Below are positions 8,617-17,567 of a stretch of 64,000 nucleotides of DNA, piece after piece. The position numbers were made by a program, and so were the translations under genes. A model generated the notes under the pieces. That model saw only the letters and a list, made by a program, of their open reading frames with translations, did not search any database and had not been told where the DNA came from. Origin of the DNA: Thiohalomonas sp963783235 (GTDB lineage Bacteria > Pseudomonadota > Gammaproteobacteria > Thiohalomonadales > Thiohalomonadaceae); NCBI GenBank assembly GCA_963783235.1, contig CAWAMN010000002.1:1426001-1490000 (forward strand), given 5' to 3'. The first letter of the stretch is position 1. Each line of letters opens with the position of its first letter.

Positions 8617-8826
8617 CTCGTCCCTCGTCCCTCGTCCCTCGTCCCTCGCCCCTCGCCCCTCGCCCCTCGCCCCTCGCCCCTCGCAACTCGCAACTCGCAA
8701 CTCGCAACTCGCAACTCGCAACTCGCAACTCGCAACTCGCAACTAGCAACTCGCAACTAGCAACTCGCAACTCGCAACTCGCAACTCGCAACTCGCAACT
8801 CGCAACTCGCAACTCGTCCCTAGCCA
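8617..8826. repeat. Heptanucleotide array B: 30 units of CTCG/CTAG heptads, inverted relative to array A
   Basis: Exactly 30 units of 7 bp: 4 x CTCGTCC, 5 x CTCGCCC, 19 x CTCGCAA (two of them CTAGCAA, at 8743 and 8757), then CTCGTCC and CTAGCCA. CTAGCAA and CTAGCCA are the reverse complements of the units of array A in another phase, so the two arrays can pair as a long imperfect hairpin around the 25-bp spacer 8592-8616. It ends 30 bp before the DUF4124 gene. Confidence 0.97.
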
Positions 8827-8856
8827 TCAACCACTCTTCTCCGCTATTCTCGGGCT

Positions 8857-9387
8857 ATGAATCGCCTCGCCCTGCTGCTGCTCTTCGTTGCCCTGCCGGT
8901 CCTTGCCGCCCAGACCGGCTATCGCATCGTTCATCCGGACGGGACCGTGGAGTACACCGATCAGCCGCCGGCGGAAAACGGCGCTGAAACCGTTCCATTG
9001 CCCGACGTCCAGACCTTTGAGGCGCCTCCGCCCCCGGCTATGGAGCGCCCCGAAGCGACTGCACCCAAACAGAACGAACCGGGTGTTTTCGAATACAACA
9101 GCCTCGAAGTGGTACAACCTCACCCCGGAGAGCATGTCTGGGTCTCCCAGTGGGAAGCCCCCGTTGTCCTGGACCTGTCACCCGGCCTGGCCCCGGAGCA
9201 TGAGATCGTGGTCACCGTCGATGGCAGCGTGGTGGCCCGTGGGACGCGTACCCGTTTTTCCGTTTCGCCCATCTACCGTGGTGAACACCGGATATCGGCG
9301 CGGGTGGTGGACCAATCGGGCGATGTGCTGATAGCGAGCGAGCCGGTTACCTTTTATATCCATAAACACCAGGCCAACCGTCCCTAA
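8857..9387 (+). CDS. DUF4124 domain-containing secreted protein
   Basis: A 176-residue protein with a cleavable signal peptide (MNRLALLLLFVALPVLAA) followed by a DUF4124 domain (YRIVHPDGTVEYTDQPP, about residues 22-40) and a Pro-rich linker. The C-terminal half (about 75-170) is beta-rich with an Ig-like or fibronectin-like look. A DUF4124 gene between glnA and ntrB is a recurrent arrangement in gammaproteobacteria, yet its role is unknown. It should act in the periplasm or at the envelope. The start codon is preceded by the heptad arrays, and only a weak GGG lies upstream. Expression is probably separate from glnA because of the terminator at 8437. Confidence 0.8.
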   Translation: MNRLALLLLFVALPVLAAQTGYRIVHPDGTVEYTDQPPAENGAETVPLPDVQTFEAPPPPAMERPEATAPKQNEPGVFEYNSLEVVQPHPGEHVWVSQWEAPVVLDLSPGLAPEHEIVVTVDGSVVARGTRTRFSVSPIYRGEHRISARVVDQSGDVLIASEPVTFYIHKHQANRP

Positions 9388-9394
9388 CCCGCAC

Positions 9395-9439
9395 GCACTA
9401 ATTTGGTGCATTGAAGGTCCGCCTGCACTACCATGGTCG
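9395..9439. promoter_or_regulatory. Paired NtrC-like operator sites upstream of ntrB
   Basis: GCACT-AATTT-GGTGC at 9395-9409 differs by one base from the NtrC dyad GCACC-N5-GGTGC. A weaker copy, GCACT-ACCAT-GGTCG, lies at 9425-9439, again exactly 30 bp further on. The pair sits 100-145 bp upstream of a sigma-54-like element at 9539, which suggests NtrC autoregulation. Confidence 0.65.
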
Positions 9440-9538
9440 CAGGCCCTTTTCGCCGCGGAGGTCGCGCGGTGCCTCATCCCGCTGATTCCTGGCTGCTTTC
9501 CCGTCGTCTCCGGCCGCGTGTCGGGCCGCGGTATTTGT

Positions 9539-9554
9539 TGGTTCATTTTTTGCA
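9539..9554 (+). promoter_or_regulatory. Candidate sigma-54 promoter of ntrBC
   Basis: TGGTTCATTTTTTGCA has GG and GC 10 bp apart and matches ten of the twelve fixed positions of TGGCACR-N4-TTGCW. The predicted start of transcription falls within a few bases of the ntrB ATG at 9566, so this transcript would be leaderless or nearly so. Confidence 0.45.
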
Positions 9555-9565
9555 GTAGCCAGGAC

Positions 9566-10669
9566 ATGGCAGCCAGCGCTCAAACCCCATCGGAAGTCAG
9601 CCAGCGGATCCTCGAGAACCTGCACACCGCGGTGATGCTTTTCGACGCCGATCTTAAGCTCACCTATCTGAACCCCGCGGGGGAAATGCTGTTTGCTGTA
9701 AGTGCCCGAAGGGTGGGGGGCGTTCACGCCCGTGAATTGCTTCCCGATGGCGACCTGGTCGATGAGCTGGCCGATGTGGTCAGCAGTGGCCACCCGTTCA
9801 CGGAACGCGAGTTGTCCATCGAACTCCCCGGCAGCGGTGAACGCGTCACCGTGGATGTGACGGTGGTCCCACTCAGTGACCCGCAGCACGCGCGGGAGAT
9901 CCTCGTCGAAATGACTCAGGTGGACCGTCAACTGCGCATTACCCGGGAAGAGACGCTGCTGAGCCAAAGCCATGCCACCCGGGCCCTGGTTCGGGGCCTG
10001 GCCCACGAAATCAAGAATCCCCTCGGGGGTCTGCGCGGGGCGGCACAGCTTCTTGAGCGCGAGCTGAATGACGAGGCGCTCAAGGAGTACACCCGCGTCA
10101 TTATCGACGAGGCCGACCGTCTTCAGATTCTTATGGATCGGATGCTCGGTCCCAATGCGCTGCCCCACCGACGAATGCTCAACATCCACGAGGTCCTTGA
10201 GCGGGTACGGCAGGTGGTGGGTGCCGAGGCCTCATCCGGGGTGGCTATCGATCGTGACTACGATCCCAGCATCCCCGAGGTTAGCGCCGACAGTGATCAG
10301 CTGATTCAGTCGTTCATGAATTTGGTCCGAAACGCAGTGCAGGCCGTGGGTGAGAGTGGTCGTATCGTGTTGCGAACCCGTACCCTTCGCCAATACACCA
10401 TCGGCCATTCCCTCCACAAGCTGGTCGCCCGAATCGATATCATCGACAACGGGCCGGGTATCTCCGAAGAGGTCAAGGAGAGCGTCTTTTTACCCATGGT
10501 CACGGGACGTCCCGGCGGAACCGGCCTCGGTTTGCCTATTGCCCAGTCGTTAATCAACGCCCATGGCGGGCTGATCGAGTGCGATAGCCAACCGGGCCGT
10601 ACGGTCTTTACGGTTCTGCTGCCTCTTGCGGCGGAGAATGGAAGCAGCGACCACGGAGCCGAAGGATGA
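9566..10669 (+). CDS. ntrB: Nitrogen regulation sensor histidine kinase NtrB (GlnL)
   Basis: A 367-residue cytoplasmic histidine kinase that phosphorylates NtrC under nitrogen limitation and acts as phosphatase when bound to PII. A PAS domain covers about residues 12-125 (AVMLFDADLKLTYLNPAGEMLF). The dimerisation/phosphoacceptor helix carries His147 in LAHEIKNPLGGLRG, and the HATPase domain shows N-box (NLVRNAVQA), DNGPGI and GGTGLGLPIAQ motifs. ATG 9566 was chosen by alignment with the short N-terminus of NtrB; GTG 9518 gives a longer form. ntrC overlaps its 3' end by four bases. The start lies next to a sigma-54-like element, so leaderless translation is possible. Confidence 0.95.
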   Translation: MAASAQTPSEVSQRILENLHTAVMLFDADLKLTYLNPAGEMLFAVSARRVGGVHARELLPDGDLVDELADVVSSGHPFTERELSIELPGSGERVTVDVTVVPLSDPQHAREILVEMTQVDRQLRITREETLLSQSHATRALVRGLAHEIKNPLGGLRGAAQLLERELNDEALKEYTRVIIDEADRLQILMDRMLGPNALPHRRMLNIHEVLERVRQVVGAEASSGVAIDRDYDPSIPEVSADSDQLIQSFMNLVRNAVQAVGESGRIVLRTRTLRQYTIGHSLHKLVARIDIIDNGPGISEEVKESVFLPMVTGRPGGTGLGLPIAQSLINAHGGLIECDSQPGRTVFTVLLPLAAENGSSDHGAEG

Positions 10670-12078
10670 ACGCGACACAGGCGAAAATCTGGGTCATCGA
10701 CGACGACCGCTCGATCCGCTGGGTCCTGGAAAAGGCGCTCAAGGCGGAGCACATCGAGGTCGAGTGCTTCGAGGAGGCGGGGCCGGCCCTGAAGGCCCTG
10801 CAGCGACATGAGCCCGATGCGTTAATCACCGATATCCGCATGCCGGGGATGAGCGGGCTGGAACTGCTGTCGGAACTGAGTTCGAGTCATCCCGATCTGC
10901 CGGTTATCATCATGACCGCCCACTCCGATTTGGACAGCGCGGTGTCGGCCTACCAGGGCGGCGCATTCGAATACCTGCCCAAGCCGTTCGACGTCGATGA
11001 GGCCATGGACCTGGTGCAGCGTGCCATCGCCCATCGCCGCGACCACCTGGCCGAAGGCGAGGCCCCCGAACTCGAGGAGGAGGCGGAGATCATCGGCGAG
11101 GCCCCCTCCATGCAGGAGGTCTTCCGGGCCATCGGCCGGCTTTCGCGTTCCAATATCACCGTGCTCATCAACGGGGAATCCGGGACCGGCAAGGAGCTGG
11201 TGGCGCGTGCCCTGCACCGCCACAGTCCCCGGGCGGAGTATCCGTTTATCGCCCTGAATACCGCGGCCATTCCGCGGGACCTGCTGGAGTCGGAACTGTT
11301 CGGTCATGAACGCGGCGCCTTCACCGGCGCCCAGGCGGCGCGTAAGGGGCGTTTCGAGCAGGCGGACGGCGGAACGCTGTTTCTCGACGAGATCGGTGAT
11401 ATGCCCGCCGAGCTACAGACCCGTCTGCTTCGGGTGCTGGCCGACGGCGAATTCTATCGCGTGGGTGGGCATTCACCCGTCAAAGTGGACGTGCGCATCA
11501 TCGCCGCCACCCACCAGGATCTGGAAACCCGCGTGCGGGAAGGGCTGTTTCGCGAGGATCTTTTCCACCGACTGAATGTCATCCGCATCCACATCCCGCC
11601 CATGCGCGAGCGCCGCGAGGACATCCCGGTGCTGATGCAGCATTTTCTCAACAGCGCGGCCGAAGAGCTGGGCGGCGAACCCAAGCGCATCGACAAAGAG
11701 ACCGAAGCCTACCTCTCCGGACTCGATTGGCCCGGGAATGTGCGTCAGCTGGAGAACACCTGCCGCTGGCTTACCGTTATGTCGCCCGGCCAGGAAATCC
11801 ATATGGAAGACCTGCCCGCCGAGCTGCGCCACGGCGCCCGTGGCGAAGACAATGGCGCCGAATGGCTCGGTCCGCTTCGCCGCTGGGCCGAAAACCGGCT
11901 GGCCAGCGGCGCCGCCGCCATCCTGGACAGTGCTGTGCCCGATTTCGAGCGTGTGATGATCGAAACCGCCCTGGCCAAGACCGGCGGTCACCGCCAGGAA
12001 GCGGCCAAACTGCTCGGCTGGGGACGCAATACGCTGACCCGGAAGATCAAAGAATTGGGGATGGACGAGGCGGTCTAA
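10666..12078 (+). CDS. ntrC: Nitrogen regulation response regulator NtrC (GlnG)
   Basis: A 470-residue sigma-54 activator. The receiver domain (about 6-120) has the acidic pocket IDDD and the phosphoacceptor Asp56 in LITDIRMPG. The AAA+ domain has Walker A GESGTGKE near residue 170 and the sigma-54-contacting loop GAFTGA near residue 216. The C-terminal Fis-like helix-turn-helix is GGHRQEAAKLLGWGRNTLTR. It binds the operator pairs at 6734-6778 and 9395-9439 by inference. ATGA overlap with ntrB indicates translational coupling. Length matches E. coli NtrC (469). Confidence 0.97.
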   Translation: MNATQAKIWVIDDDRSIRWVLEKALKAEHIEVECFEEAGPALKALQRHEPDALITDIRMPGMSGLELLSELSSSHPDLPVIIMTAHSDLDSAVSAYQGGAFEYLPKPFDVDEAMDLVQRAIAHRRDHLAEGEAPELEEEAEIIGEAPSMQEVFRAIGRLSRSNITVLINGESGTGKELVARALHRHSPRAEYPFIALNTAAIPRDLLESELFGHERGAFTGAQAARKGRFEQADGGTLFLDEIGDMPAELQTRLLRVLADGEFYRVGGHSPVKVDVRIIAATHQDLETRVREGLFREDLFHRLNVIRIHIPPMRERREDIPVLMQHFLNSAAEELGGEPKRIDKETEAYLSGLDWPGNVRQLENTCRWLTVMSPGQEIHMEDLPAELRHGARGEDNGAEWLGPLRRWAENRLASGAAAILDSAVPDFERVMIETALAKTGGHRQEAAKLLGWGRNTLTRKIKELGMDEAV

Positions 12079-12092
12079 ACCGGGCCGCGCAC

Positions 12093-12509
12093 TCAGGGCA
12101 TGAACTGAACGGTAATTTCACGCTGCACCCGTGGATCGCCGGTGGTTCCCCCGGCCGCCCCGGTACTGACGAAACGGTAGGCGCGCCTACCCGGGCCCCC
12201 ATCGAAATCGCAGCTTACCGCCACCGAGAATCGTGCATCTGTACCTACAGACCGCTCCCCGGAAGCCTGGACACAATCAGTGTTGACCCCTGTCCGGATC
12301 TGGAATGCGGCCCAGTCGACACCGGTCTCGGCGGCGTAAAGTGCCCGTGCCGAGAGGATCTCATGGGCGCTGGTGATGGCGGTCGTGGAGGAGAGTCGGG
12401 CCATGAGGGCGCCGATGGCCGCCACCGTCGTGATCAGGAAAACGGCGGTGATGAGCGAGGCACCCTGCTGGTGCCGGTTAGGGCGTATTGCGAACGTGGA
12501 TCTCTTCAT
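12093..12509 (-). CDS. mshP: MSHA biogenesis protein MshP
   Basis: A 138-residue minor component of the MSHA type IV pilus. After a basic N-terminus, a hydrophobic segment (ASLITAVFLITTVAAIGALMA, residues 17-37 region) is followed by the ILSARALYAAETGVDWAAFQI motif shared by MshP and PilX-like proteins. The remainder is a small beta-rich domain with two Cys that could form a disulfide. It is the last gene of the mshE-to-mshP block and overlaps the end of mshO by about 30 bp. A cleaved type III leader is not obvious, as in other MshP proteins. Confidence 0.8.
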   Translation of the reverse strand: MKRSTFAIRPNRHQQGASLITAVFLITTVAAIGALMARLSSTTAITSAHEILSARALYAAETGVDWAAFQIRTGVNTDCVQASGERSVGTDARFSVAVSCDFDGGPGRRAYRFVSTGAAGGTTGDPRVQREITVQFMP

Positions 12510-13328
12510 AAAGGTCGATGCTTTCGCCCCTTTCGTTCAGTGTCAGTCCCACCTGAAGTACACCGCTCGCCGTCGGTGTGCCGGGGTCATAGCTAAAACG
12601 GATGTCGCTAGCGCTCGCGATGCCGTCGACCAACACCGGATTGGCTGCACTCCAGTCCTGAAGTCCGTCGTACTCCCCTATTCCCGCCGCTTCATACCAG
12701 ACGAGGGCATTGCCACTGAGGCCGATCTCCACGGTGCTGTCGGCGATGTTGTAGTGTTTGCCGGGGGAATCGTTTTGAAAGGTGAAATTGTTGAAGGTGA
12801 GTACGGTGCCTTGAACGGTGCCGTCGGGTGGATTCGTGGTATCCGCGGAATCTGTGCTCAGGGCAACCCCGCTGTTGCCGCCCCGCAGATCGTTCGGTGC
12901 GGTATTTCCAATCACCAGAATCTGCCCGGTGGGATGGCCCAGCCCGGTGCCCAAAACATAGAGTCCGTTGCGTGCTACGCCGGCACGAAAACGCAGGTTT
13001 TGGCGGCTGAAGGCACCGCCGAAGTTATCCGACCTGTCGACGTATCGACCGCCTCCGATCGAACGCACGAACTCGACGCCAATCGGGTTGCCGCCAACCG
13101 TGATGACGTCCAGGGTGTTGGGCACCGCATGGCGGATTCTCGCGCCATCCGCTCGATCGCGAGCCGCCCTCTAGCGACCAGGTCCGCGCGGCCTTTGGTT
13201 TCGGCATACGCCCGGAAAGCCTGTGCGATAACCGGCGCGAGCACACCGGCGAGAATGCCAAGCAGCACCAGGGTAATCACCAGCTCGATCAGGGTGAAGC
13301 CGCATTGGGCGTTTCTTCGGAATCTCAT
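12478..13328 (-). CDS. mshO: MSHA biogenesis protein MshO, one apparent frameshift
   Basis: A prepilin-like protein whose N-terminus (MRFRRNAQCGFTLIELVITLVLLGILAG) has the type III leader with cleavage after Gly10. The frame changes near 13143: reading GAATCC as GAAATCC turns ESAMRCP into the family-like EIRHAVPNTLDVI and joins the C-terminal ~215 residues, which continue without breaks to 12478. The missing base lies in a short A run, so a homopolymer sequencing error is the simplest explanation. MshO is a minor pilin of the MSHA pilus. It lies between mshD and mshP, the usual order. Confidence 0.8.
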
Positions 13329-14044
13329 CAGAAATTCAATCGATAGCTACGCAATGTGAAATCCTCCCCGCCGGGAACCGTCACCGTGACCACCACCTCT
13401 CGGACATCCCGCTCATCGAGCCCCTCCCATGGAGCGGAGGGTTCGTTGACTTCGACGCTGACACTGAAACCACTCCCGTAGCCGGGAATGGTTGCGCCAC
13501 TCTGGCCGGTCGGCACTTCGCCGTTTATGGCGTCATAGTCATCGATATCGTCATAGTCGGAACGGTCCTCACCGCTTTCGGGGCCGATATCGGCCGAGCT
13601 CATGCTCCAGTCAGCGACGGTGCCCAAGTCAAGCCAAACCACTCCGGCGTCTGTCACGGTGCTGCCATCAGTGGGCCAGATTGGTTCGGTCCCGGCGGTT
13701 GTGCCGATACTCTGCGCCTCATAGAGGTGGCCATTCGCTGCGGTCGGTTTGACCAAGTCGTGAACGATGTAGGCCTGCGATGCTTGCCAGTTGCCGCCGC
13801 AGTTCGTGCTGCCGGTTAACACGCAGCCGACGGAACCATCCGGCCTCAAGGCATTTTCACTCCAGCGCTTTCGGAGAATTTCATCCATGTAGGCGGTGGC
13901 AACCGCCAGGCCCCGTTGTCGGTTAAAGGGCGTCGCGCTATTGGAGACGCTCTGATTGAATGACAGCAGAATGCCGCTGAGGGCGGCGCCGACGATAACG
14001 ACGAAGAGCACCAGTTCGATCAGACTGAATCCTTGCTGGCGCAT
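13328..14044 (-). CDS. mshD: MSHA prepilin-like protein MshD with an inserted carbohydrate-binding-like module
   Basis: A 238-residue minor pilin starting MRQQGFSLIELVLFVVIVG, with the prepilin leader cleaved before Phe6 and the usual N-terminal helix, followed by the MshD segment RQRGLAVATAYMDEIL. Between about residues 85 and 141 is an extra segment: GNWQ.S.AYIVHDLVKPTAANGHLYEA and, later, EPIWPTDGSTVTDAGVVW. This W/Y-V-x-D-x-V-P/NG-Y/EPxWP/VTDGxVxW pattern is known from short repeats in phage tail-fibre and carbohydrate-binding proteins. The C-terminal part (SVSVEVNEP to SYRLNF) returns to MshD character. The insertion may add a ligand-binding face to the pilus tip. Start ATG overlaps the mshC stop. 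Confidence 0.8.
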   Translation of the reverse strand: MRQQGFSLIELVLFVVIVGAALSGILLSFNQSVSNSATPFNRQRGLAVATAYMDEILRKRWSENALRPDGSVGCVLTGSTNCGGNWQASQAYIVHDLVKPTAANGHLYEAQSIGTTAGTEPIWPTDGSTVTDAGVVWLDLGTVADWSMSSADIGPESGEDRSDYDDIDDYDAINGEVPTGQSGATIPGYGSGFSVSVEVNEPSAPWEGLDERDVREVVVTVTVPGGEDFTLRSYRLNF

Positions 14045-14466
14045 CAGTGCACGTAGCCCGTGGTTGGCTCGACGGTGATCGTCACGGTATCGGTGCCCGC
14101 CGTCAGGTTGACATTGCCATTCCAGCTGGGCGCGCCCCGGCCGGTGAAATCGATCGCGCTCCCCGCCGGCGCGACGGTGACACCGTTCCAGTTCCCGGTG
14201 TAGCTGGTGCCGCCTTCGTGCGGATCGGGGATGTCCGTACCGCCTTGTGTCACCCGGTAACCGTCGGTAGTCAGCGTGACCCGATAAGCCGTCTCACCCG
14301 TATGCGCCATGGACATCGCCTGAGCGTATCGAAGTGCCTCGGTCAATTCGTCGCGTGCGGCGACGATATCGTCACCCGAATTATCGAAACGCGGTGCGGC
14401 ATAGGCAGCGAGAATGGCGACAATCACGATGACGGTGACCAGCTCGACCAGCGTGAAGCCCCTCAT
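14044..14466 (-). CDS. mshC: MSHA prepilin-like protein MshC
   Basis: A 140-residue GspH/FimT-like minor pilin. The leader is very short (MRG before FTLVELVTVIVIVAILAAYAAPRF), with Glu5 of the mature protein present. The C-terminal globular domain is beta-rich and contains ARDELTEALRYAQAMSMAHTGE, typical of GspH/MshC proteins. It lies two bases downstream of the mshQ stop and one base upstream of mshD, so it is cotranscribed with them. Confidence 0.85.
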   Translation of the reverse strand: MRGFTLVELVTVIVIVAILAAYAAPRFDNSGDDIVAARDELTEALRYAQAMSMAHTGETAYRVTLTTDGYRVTQGGTDIPDPHEGGTSYTGNWNGVTVAPAGSAIDFTGRGAPSWNGNVNLTAGTDTVTITVEPTTGYVH

Positions 14467-14468
14467 GC

Positions 14469-17318
14469 CTACTGCTCTCTCCAGTAAATGAAGCGATCAT
14501 CGCCCCGGAAAATCCCGAAGGTGGCCGTCGCGGAGGGGAAGCTCTCCAGCCAATGACTCCAACTCGAAAAGGTGACCTCGGTGCTGCCGCCGGGGGTGGC
14601 ATCATCCGCTGTCATTTCGATACTCATGTCGCCGTAGCCGCCGCTGACCGTGACCGGGCTCGAGGGTGTAATGGAAGAACTCATTCCGGTATCGGTCGCG
14701 CTGTAATCGAATCGGGAACAGCTGTCGAGCGTAGCCGGCAGCCACCCTCCGGCGCTGGAATCGTAATAGAGGGTCCCTGCGCTCATCACCAGCGAGTCGC
14801 TGACCTCTCCCATGGTTCCATGGACATCTTCGGCGAAGAAGCGACCGGAACGAAACTCCGCATCGGTCACGGTGAATGGGTCACTATCATCGAAACCGAT
14901 AGCATCGATGGTGAAGGTCTCGGCGGACGAACAAATGCCGATAGCCCCGTCATAGCAGACGCCGTCAGCGTCGGTGACCGTAAAGCCGAGATCGATGGCG
15001 CTGTTAAACGGGTCGGTCTCCGATGAGGATCGGCTATAGGTAAAGGGGCCGTTGAAAGTTACCGTTCCGGTTCCGTCGCCGTTGCCGGCAAGCCCCCCGT
15101 GTCCCGCGGCCGAGCTGTCGAGGGTTACGCCAGCGGGCAGGGACGTGCCGACATCATGGGCATAGGTCTCTCCCGATACGGCGGCGCTCCACCAGCCGCC
15201 CTGGTAATTTCGCGTCGTGCCGCCTGTCATGTTGCGGGCAGTCACTGTCACCACCGGCGCGCTGCCGTAATCAAAACTTTGATCCAGGTAGGTGAAGGGG
15301 CCGCAACCGGGTGCAAAGCTTGGCGTGTTGGCCGACAGGTGGAAATCGGCGGGAATGAAGCGGCCGACGTAGCTGGTGCTCCCATATACGGCTTTGCCAC
15401 TACCGAGGTAACTGGCATTCTGAGCCTTGATCAGGATGATGCCCACCTCATCAAAACGTACCGTATCGCTACTGCCGATTCCGTTGCTGAAACTGTCGAT
15501 AATAATGCCGCCGCTGACGCCCGGATCGTTACCTCCAGAGGGGTCGATGAGCACCGATGAGAGTTCGGAGTCGAATCCGGTGGGCTCTTGGCCGTAGCTC
15601 GGTGTGGCTGCGTTACCGGAAAGGTCGGCATTGTTGGAGGGATCGTTATCAGCATGGCCATCCGGAATTCCATCGTCATTACCATCATCCGCGGACTGCC
15701 AGAGCACCGCCCTTGCAGTTACAGTGAAAGCACTGCCAGCCGATACGTAGACAGGGCCGGTGTGATCGGTGGCACCGGGGTTGCCTGTGGCCGTGAGCTG
15801 GAATCCGAATGGGCGTACGACGTAATCCTCCGATCCGCCGCTTATCGGACGCGGGTTGCTGGATTCGTCGACGGCAAAACCGCTATTTTGCTCAAAGACA
15901 CTGATGCCGTATTTACCGACATCAGTGGAAGCTAAGTCGAAACGCGCGCGCCCGGCGCTCGTTGATGTCGAGCCCGAAAAATCCAGCTGAATGTTCGGGC
16001 TGGCGGGAGAAATGTCGCCTAACACCGCGCTATCGCCGGTACCCAGGGCCGAGGCTTGCGGGCTGTCGCCCCCGGGGTCATCCGCATGACGCTCTATCCA
16101 AAGCCGGACCGGTTGGACGCTGGCGTTATAGTTTGGGGGGACCGAGCAGCCAACGTTCGACGCCCGCTGCCATAGCGCCATTTCGAACTCGTGTTCACGT
16201 CCTGCGACCACATCGCTGCCAAGGCTGTCGACACTTTCGATAATGAACGCATTGTCCCGAAAACTGATGACATCCGAAGGGCCCCCGCTACCGTCACTCG
16301 CCGCTGCGAAAAGGGTTAGATCGTCGGCATGAGCGTTGCTGAAGCCCAAGGTCACGGTCCCGTTGTCGGTGCTGTCGAACGTGTAGGTCGCTTCGCCATC
16401 GTCGGCCACGCCGTTGGCAAGCGCACCTTGACCGTCAATGATGGACACCCAGTCCCCGTGACCGCTTGAGGTGCTCAGGATGATCTGTCCGGTGTAGTTG
16501 GATTTAATCTGCCCGCCGTTGTTGTAGACGGTGACGGTAATGGCGTAGGGCCGGGCGCTATCGAAGCCGGCGCAGGTACTAGCCGACCCGGCTCCAATAT
16601 CGAAAACGAAACTGTTGGGTCCACCCCCCGCGGTACTGGTATTGCTTTCCCCTTCCGTCGGTCCGCTAGGCCCGTCCGGATCGGTATCGGAGCTCCAGTC
16701 CCCGGTTCCGTCGGTCGGGTAACGGGCGATCACCTGCGTATTTGCACCGACATCGCTAATGGTTGCCCCGCAACCGGCATCGACTTGCCAGTAGGCCGTA
16801 TCGCTGCAGCTGTCGGCACAGTAACGGATATAGTCCATCGCCTTGCCGCTGCTATCGACGAGCAGCATTTCCGCCTCGGACGGGTTCAAGCTGCTGTTGT
16901 AGGTGAGGTAAGTATTGGAATGGTATTGGGTGCTCGTATCAGTATCCGGCCCCGTGCTGACTATAAAGGCACCTTTTCCAAAGGCGACGCATTCGATATT
17001 GACCCTACCGTTGTTCTTCGTCTCCTTGAAGCAGAGCTGCCAATCCGTGATGCTGGTTTGGTCCCGAAGGATTTTGGTTTCCACGTACTTCAGGTTGCCG
17101 CCACCCGGCAGTTTGAGCTCGTTCAGGTTGGCGAGGCTTTGATCACTGGCGCATTCGACCGTCCCACCCGGCGGATCGGAGAGTGTACCGTCGTTAATGG
17201 CACTGAAGGCAGAAGAGCCGGTAAAAAGCACTCCCAGCCCCAGCAGGGCCGGCCACATCCAAAACCGACTACCGTTCCTTGGGCGCGCCCCGGCCACAGT
17301 TCGGAAAGGGCTCAGCAT
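14469..17318 (-). CDS. mshQ: MshQ-like large secreted protein (DUF6701, lamin-tail-like N-terminus)
   Basis: A protein of about 949 residues with an N-terminal hydrophobic signal segment (about 16-40), then a lamin-tail-like beta domain with YLTYNSSLNPSEAEMLLVD and YIRYC, an Asp/Ser/Gly-rich linker (DPDGPSGPTEGES), and several Ig-like beta domains leading into the C-terminal DUF6701 region that characterises MshQ. Its C-terminal FSSWSHWLE...ATFGIFRGDDRFIYWRE is highly typical. MshQ is thought to sit at the pilus tip or cell surface and may confer adhesion. ATG 17318 (MLSPFRTVAG) was preferred over the TTG at 17372. Position upstream of mshC, rather than last in the operon, differs from Vibrio. 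Confidence 0.8.
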   Translation of the reverse strand: MLSPFRTVAGARPRNGSRFWMWPALLGLGVLFTGSSAFSAINDGTLSDPPGGTVECASDQSLANLNELKLPGGGNLKYVETKILRDQTSITDWQLCFKETKNNGRVNIECVAFGKGAFIVSTGPDTDTSTQYHSNTYLTYNSSLNPSEAEMLLVDSSGKAMDYIRYCADSCSDTAYWQVDAGCGATISDVGANTQVIARYPTDGTGDWSSDTDPDGPSGPTEGESNTSTAGGGPNSFVFDIGAGSASTCAGFDSARPYAITVTVYNNGGQIKSNYTGQIILSTSSGHGDWVSIIDGQGALANGVADDGEATYTFDSTDNGTVTLGFSNAHADDLTLFAAASDGSGGPSDVISFRDNAFIIESVDSLGSDVVAGREHEFEMALWQRASNVGCSVPPNYNASVQPVRLWIERHADDPGGDSPQASALGTGDSAVLGDISPASPNIQLDFSGSTSTSAGRARFDLASTDVGKYGISVFEQNSGFAVDESSNPRPISGGSEDYVVRPFGFQLTATGNPGATDHTGPVYVSAGSAFTVTARAVLWQSADDGNDDGIPDGHADNDPSNNADLSGNAATPSYGQEPTGFDSELSSVLIDPSGGNDPGVSGGIIIDSFSNGIGSSDTVRFDEVGIILIKAQNASYLGSGKAVYGSTSYVGRFIPADFHLSANTPSFAPGCGPFTYLDQSFDYGSAPVVTVTARNMTGGTTRNYQGGWWSAAVSGETYAHDVGTSLPAGVTLDSSAAGHGGLAGNGDGTGTVTFNGPFTYSRSSSETDPFNSAIDLGFTVTDADGVCYDGAIGICSSAETFTIDAIGFDDSDPFTVTDAEFRSGRFFAEDVHGTMGEVSDSLVMSAGTLYYDSSAGGWLPATLDSCSRFDYSATDTGMSSSITPSSPVTVSGGYGDMSIEMTADDATPGGSTEVTFSSWSHWLESFPSATATFGIFRGDDRFIYWREQ

Positions 17319-17442
17319 GCTTTCCCAAGTTGCTTGTGTCTTACCGGCGAGCAATAGCCACTCCCCTTCCAAGGACGAACCTTACGATGGTCATCGGCTG
17401 TACTGTGTTTTTATACCAAGTTTGAGAGATTGGGGCTGGTAT

Positions 17443-17477
17443 GCCTCCTCCCATTTCGTCCACCCGTGGGAGGCGGC
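17443..17477. repeat. Imperfect hairpin, REP-like
   Basis: GCCTCCTCCCA (17443-17453) and TGGGAGGCGGC (17467-17477) pair with one mismatch. The right arm continues as GTGGGAGGCGGCTTCC, one base away from the arm of the satellite at 27.6 kb. It lies in the gap 17319-17567 between mshQ and the ligase-like gene; no other signal is evident there. Confidence 0.5.
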
Positions 17478-17567
17478 TTCCTTTAGTTTCACGTGACTAG
17501 GGGGCCGATCTAAATCTACGGCCAAACCTCCGTTTTCGAAAGTCCCAAATGCCATCGATACTCGTCA

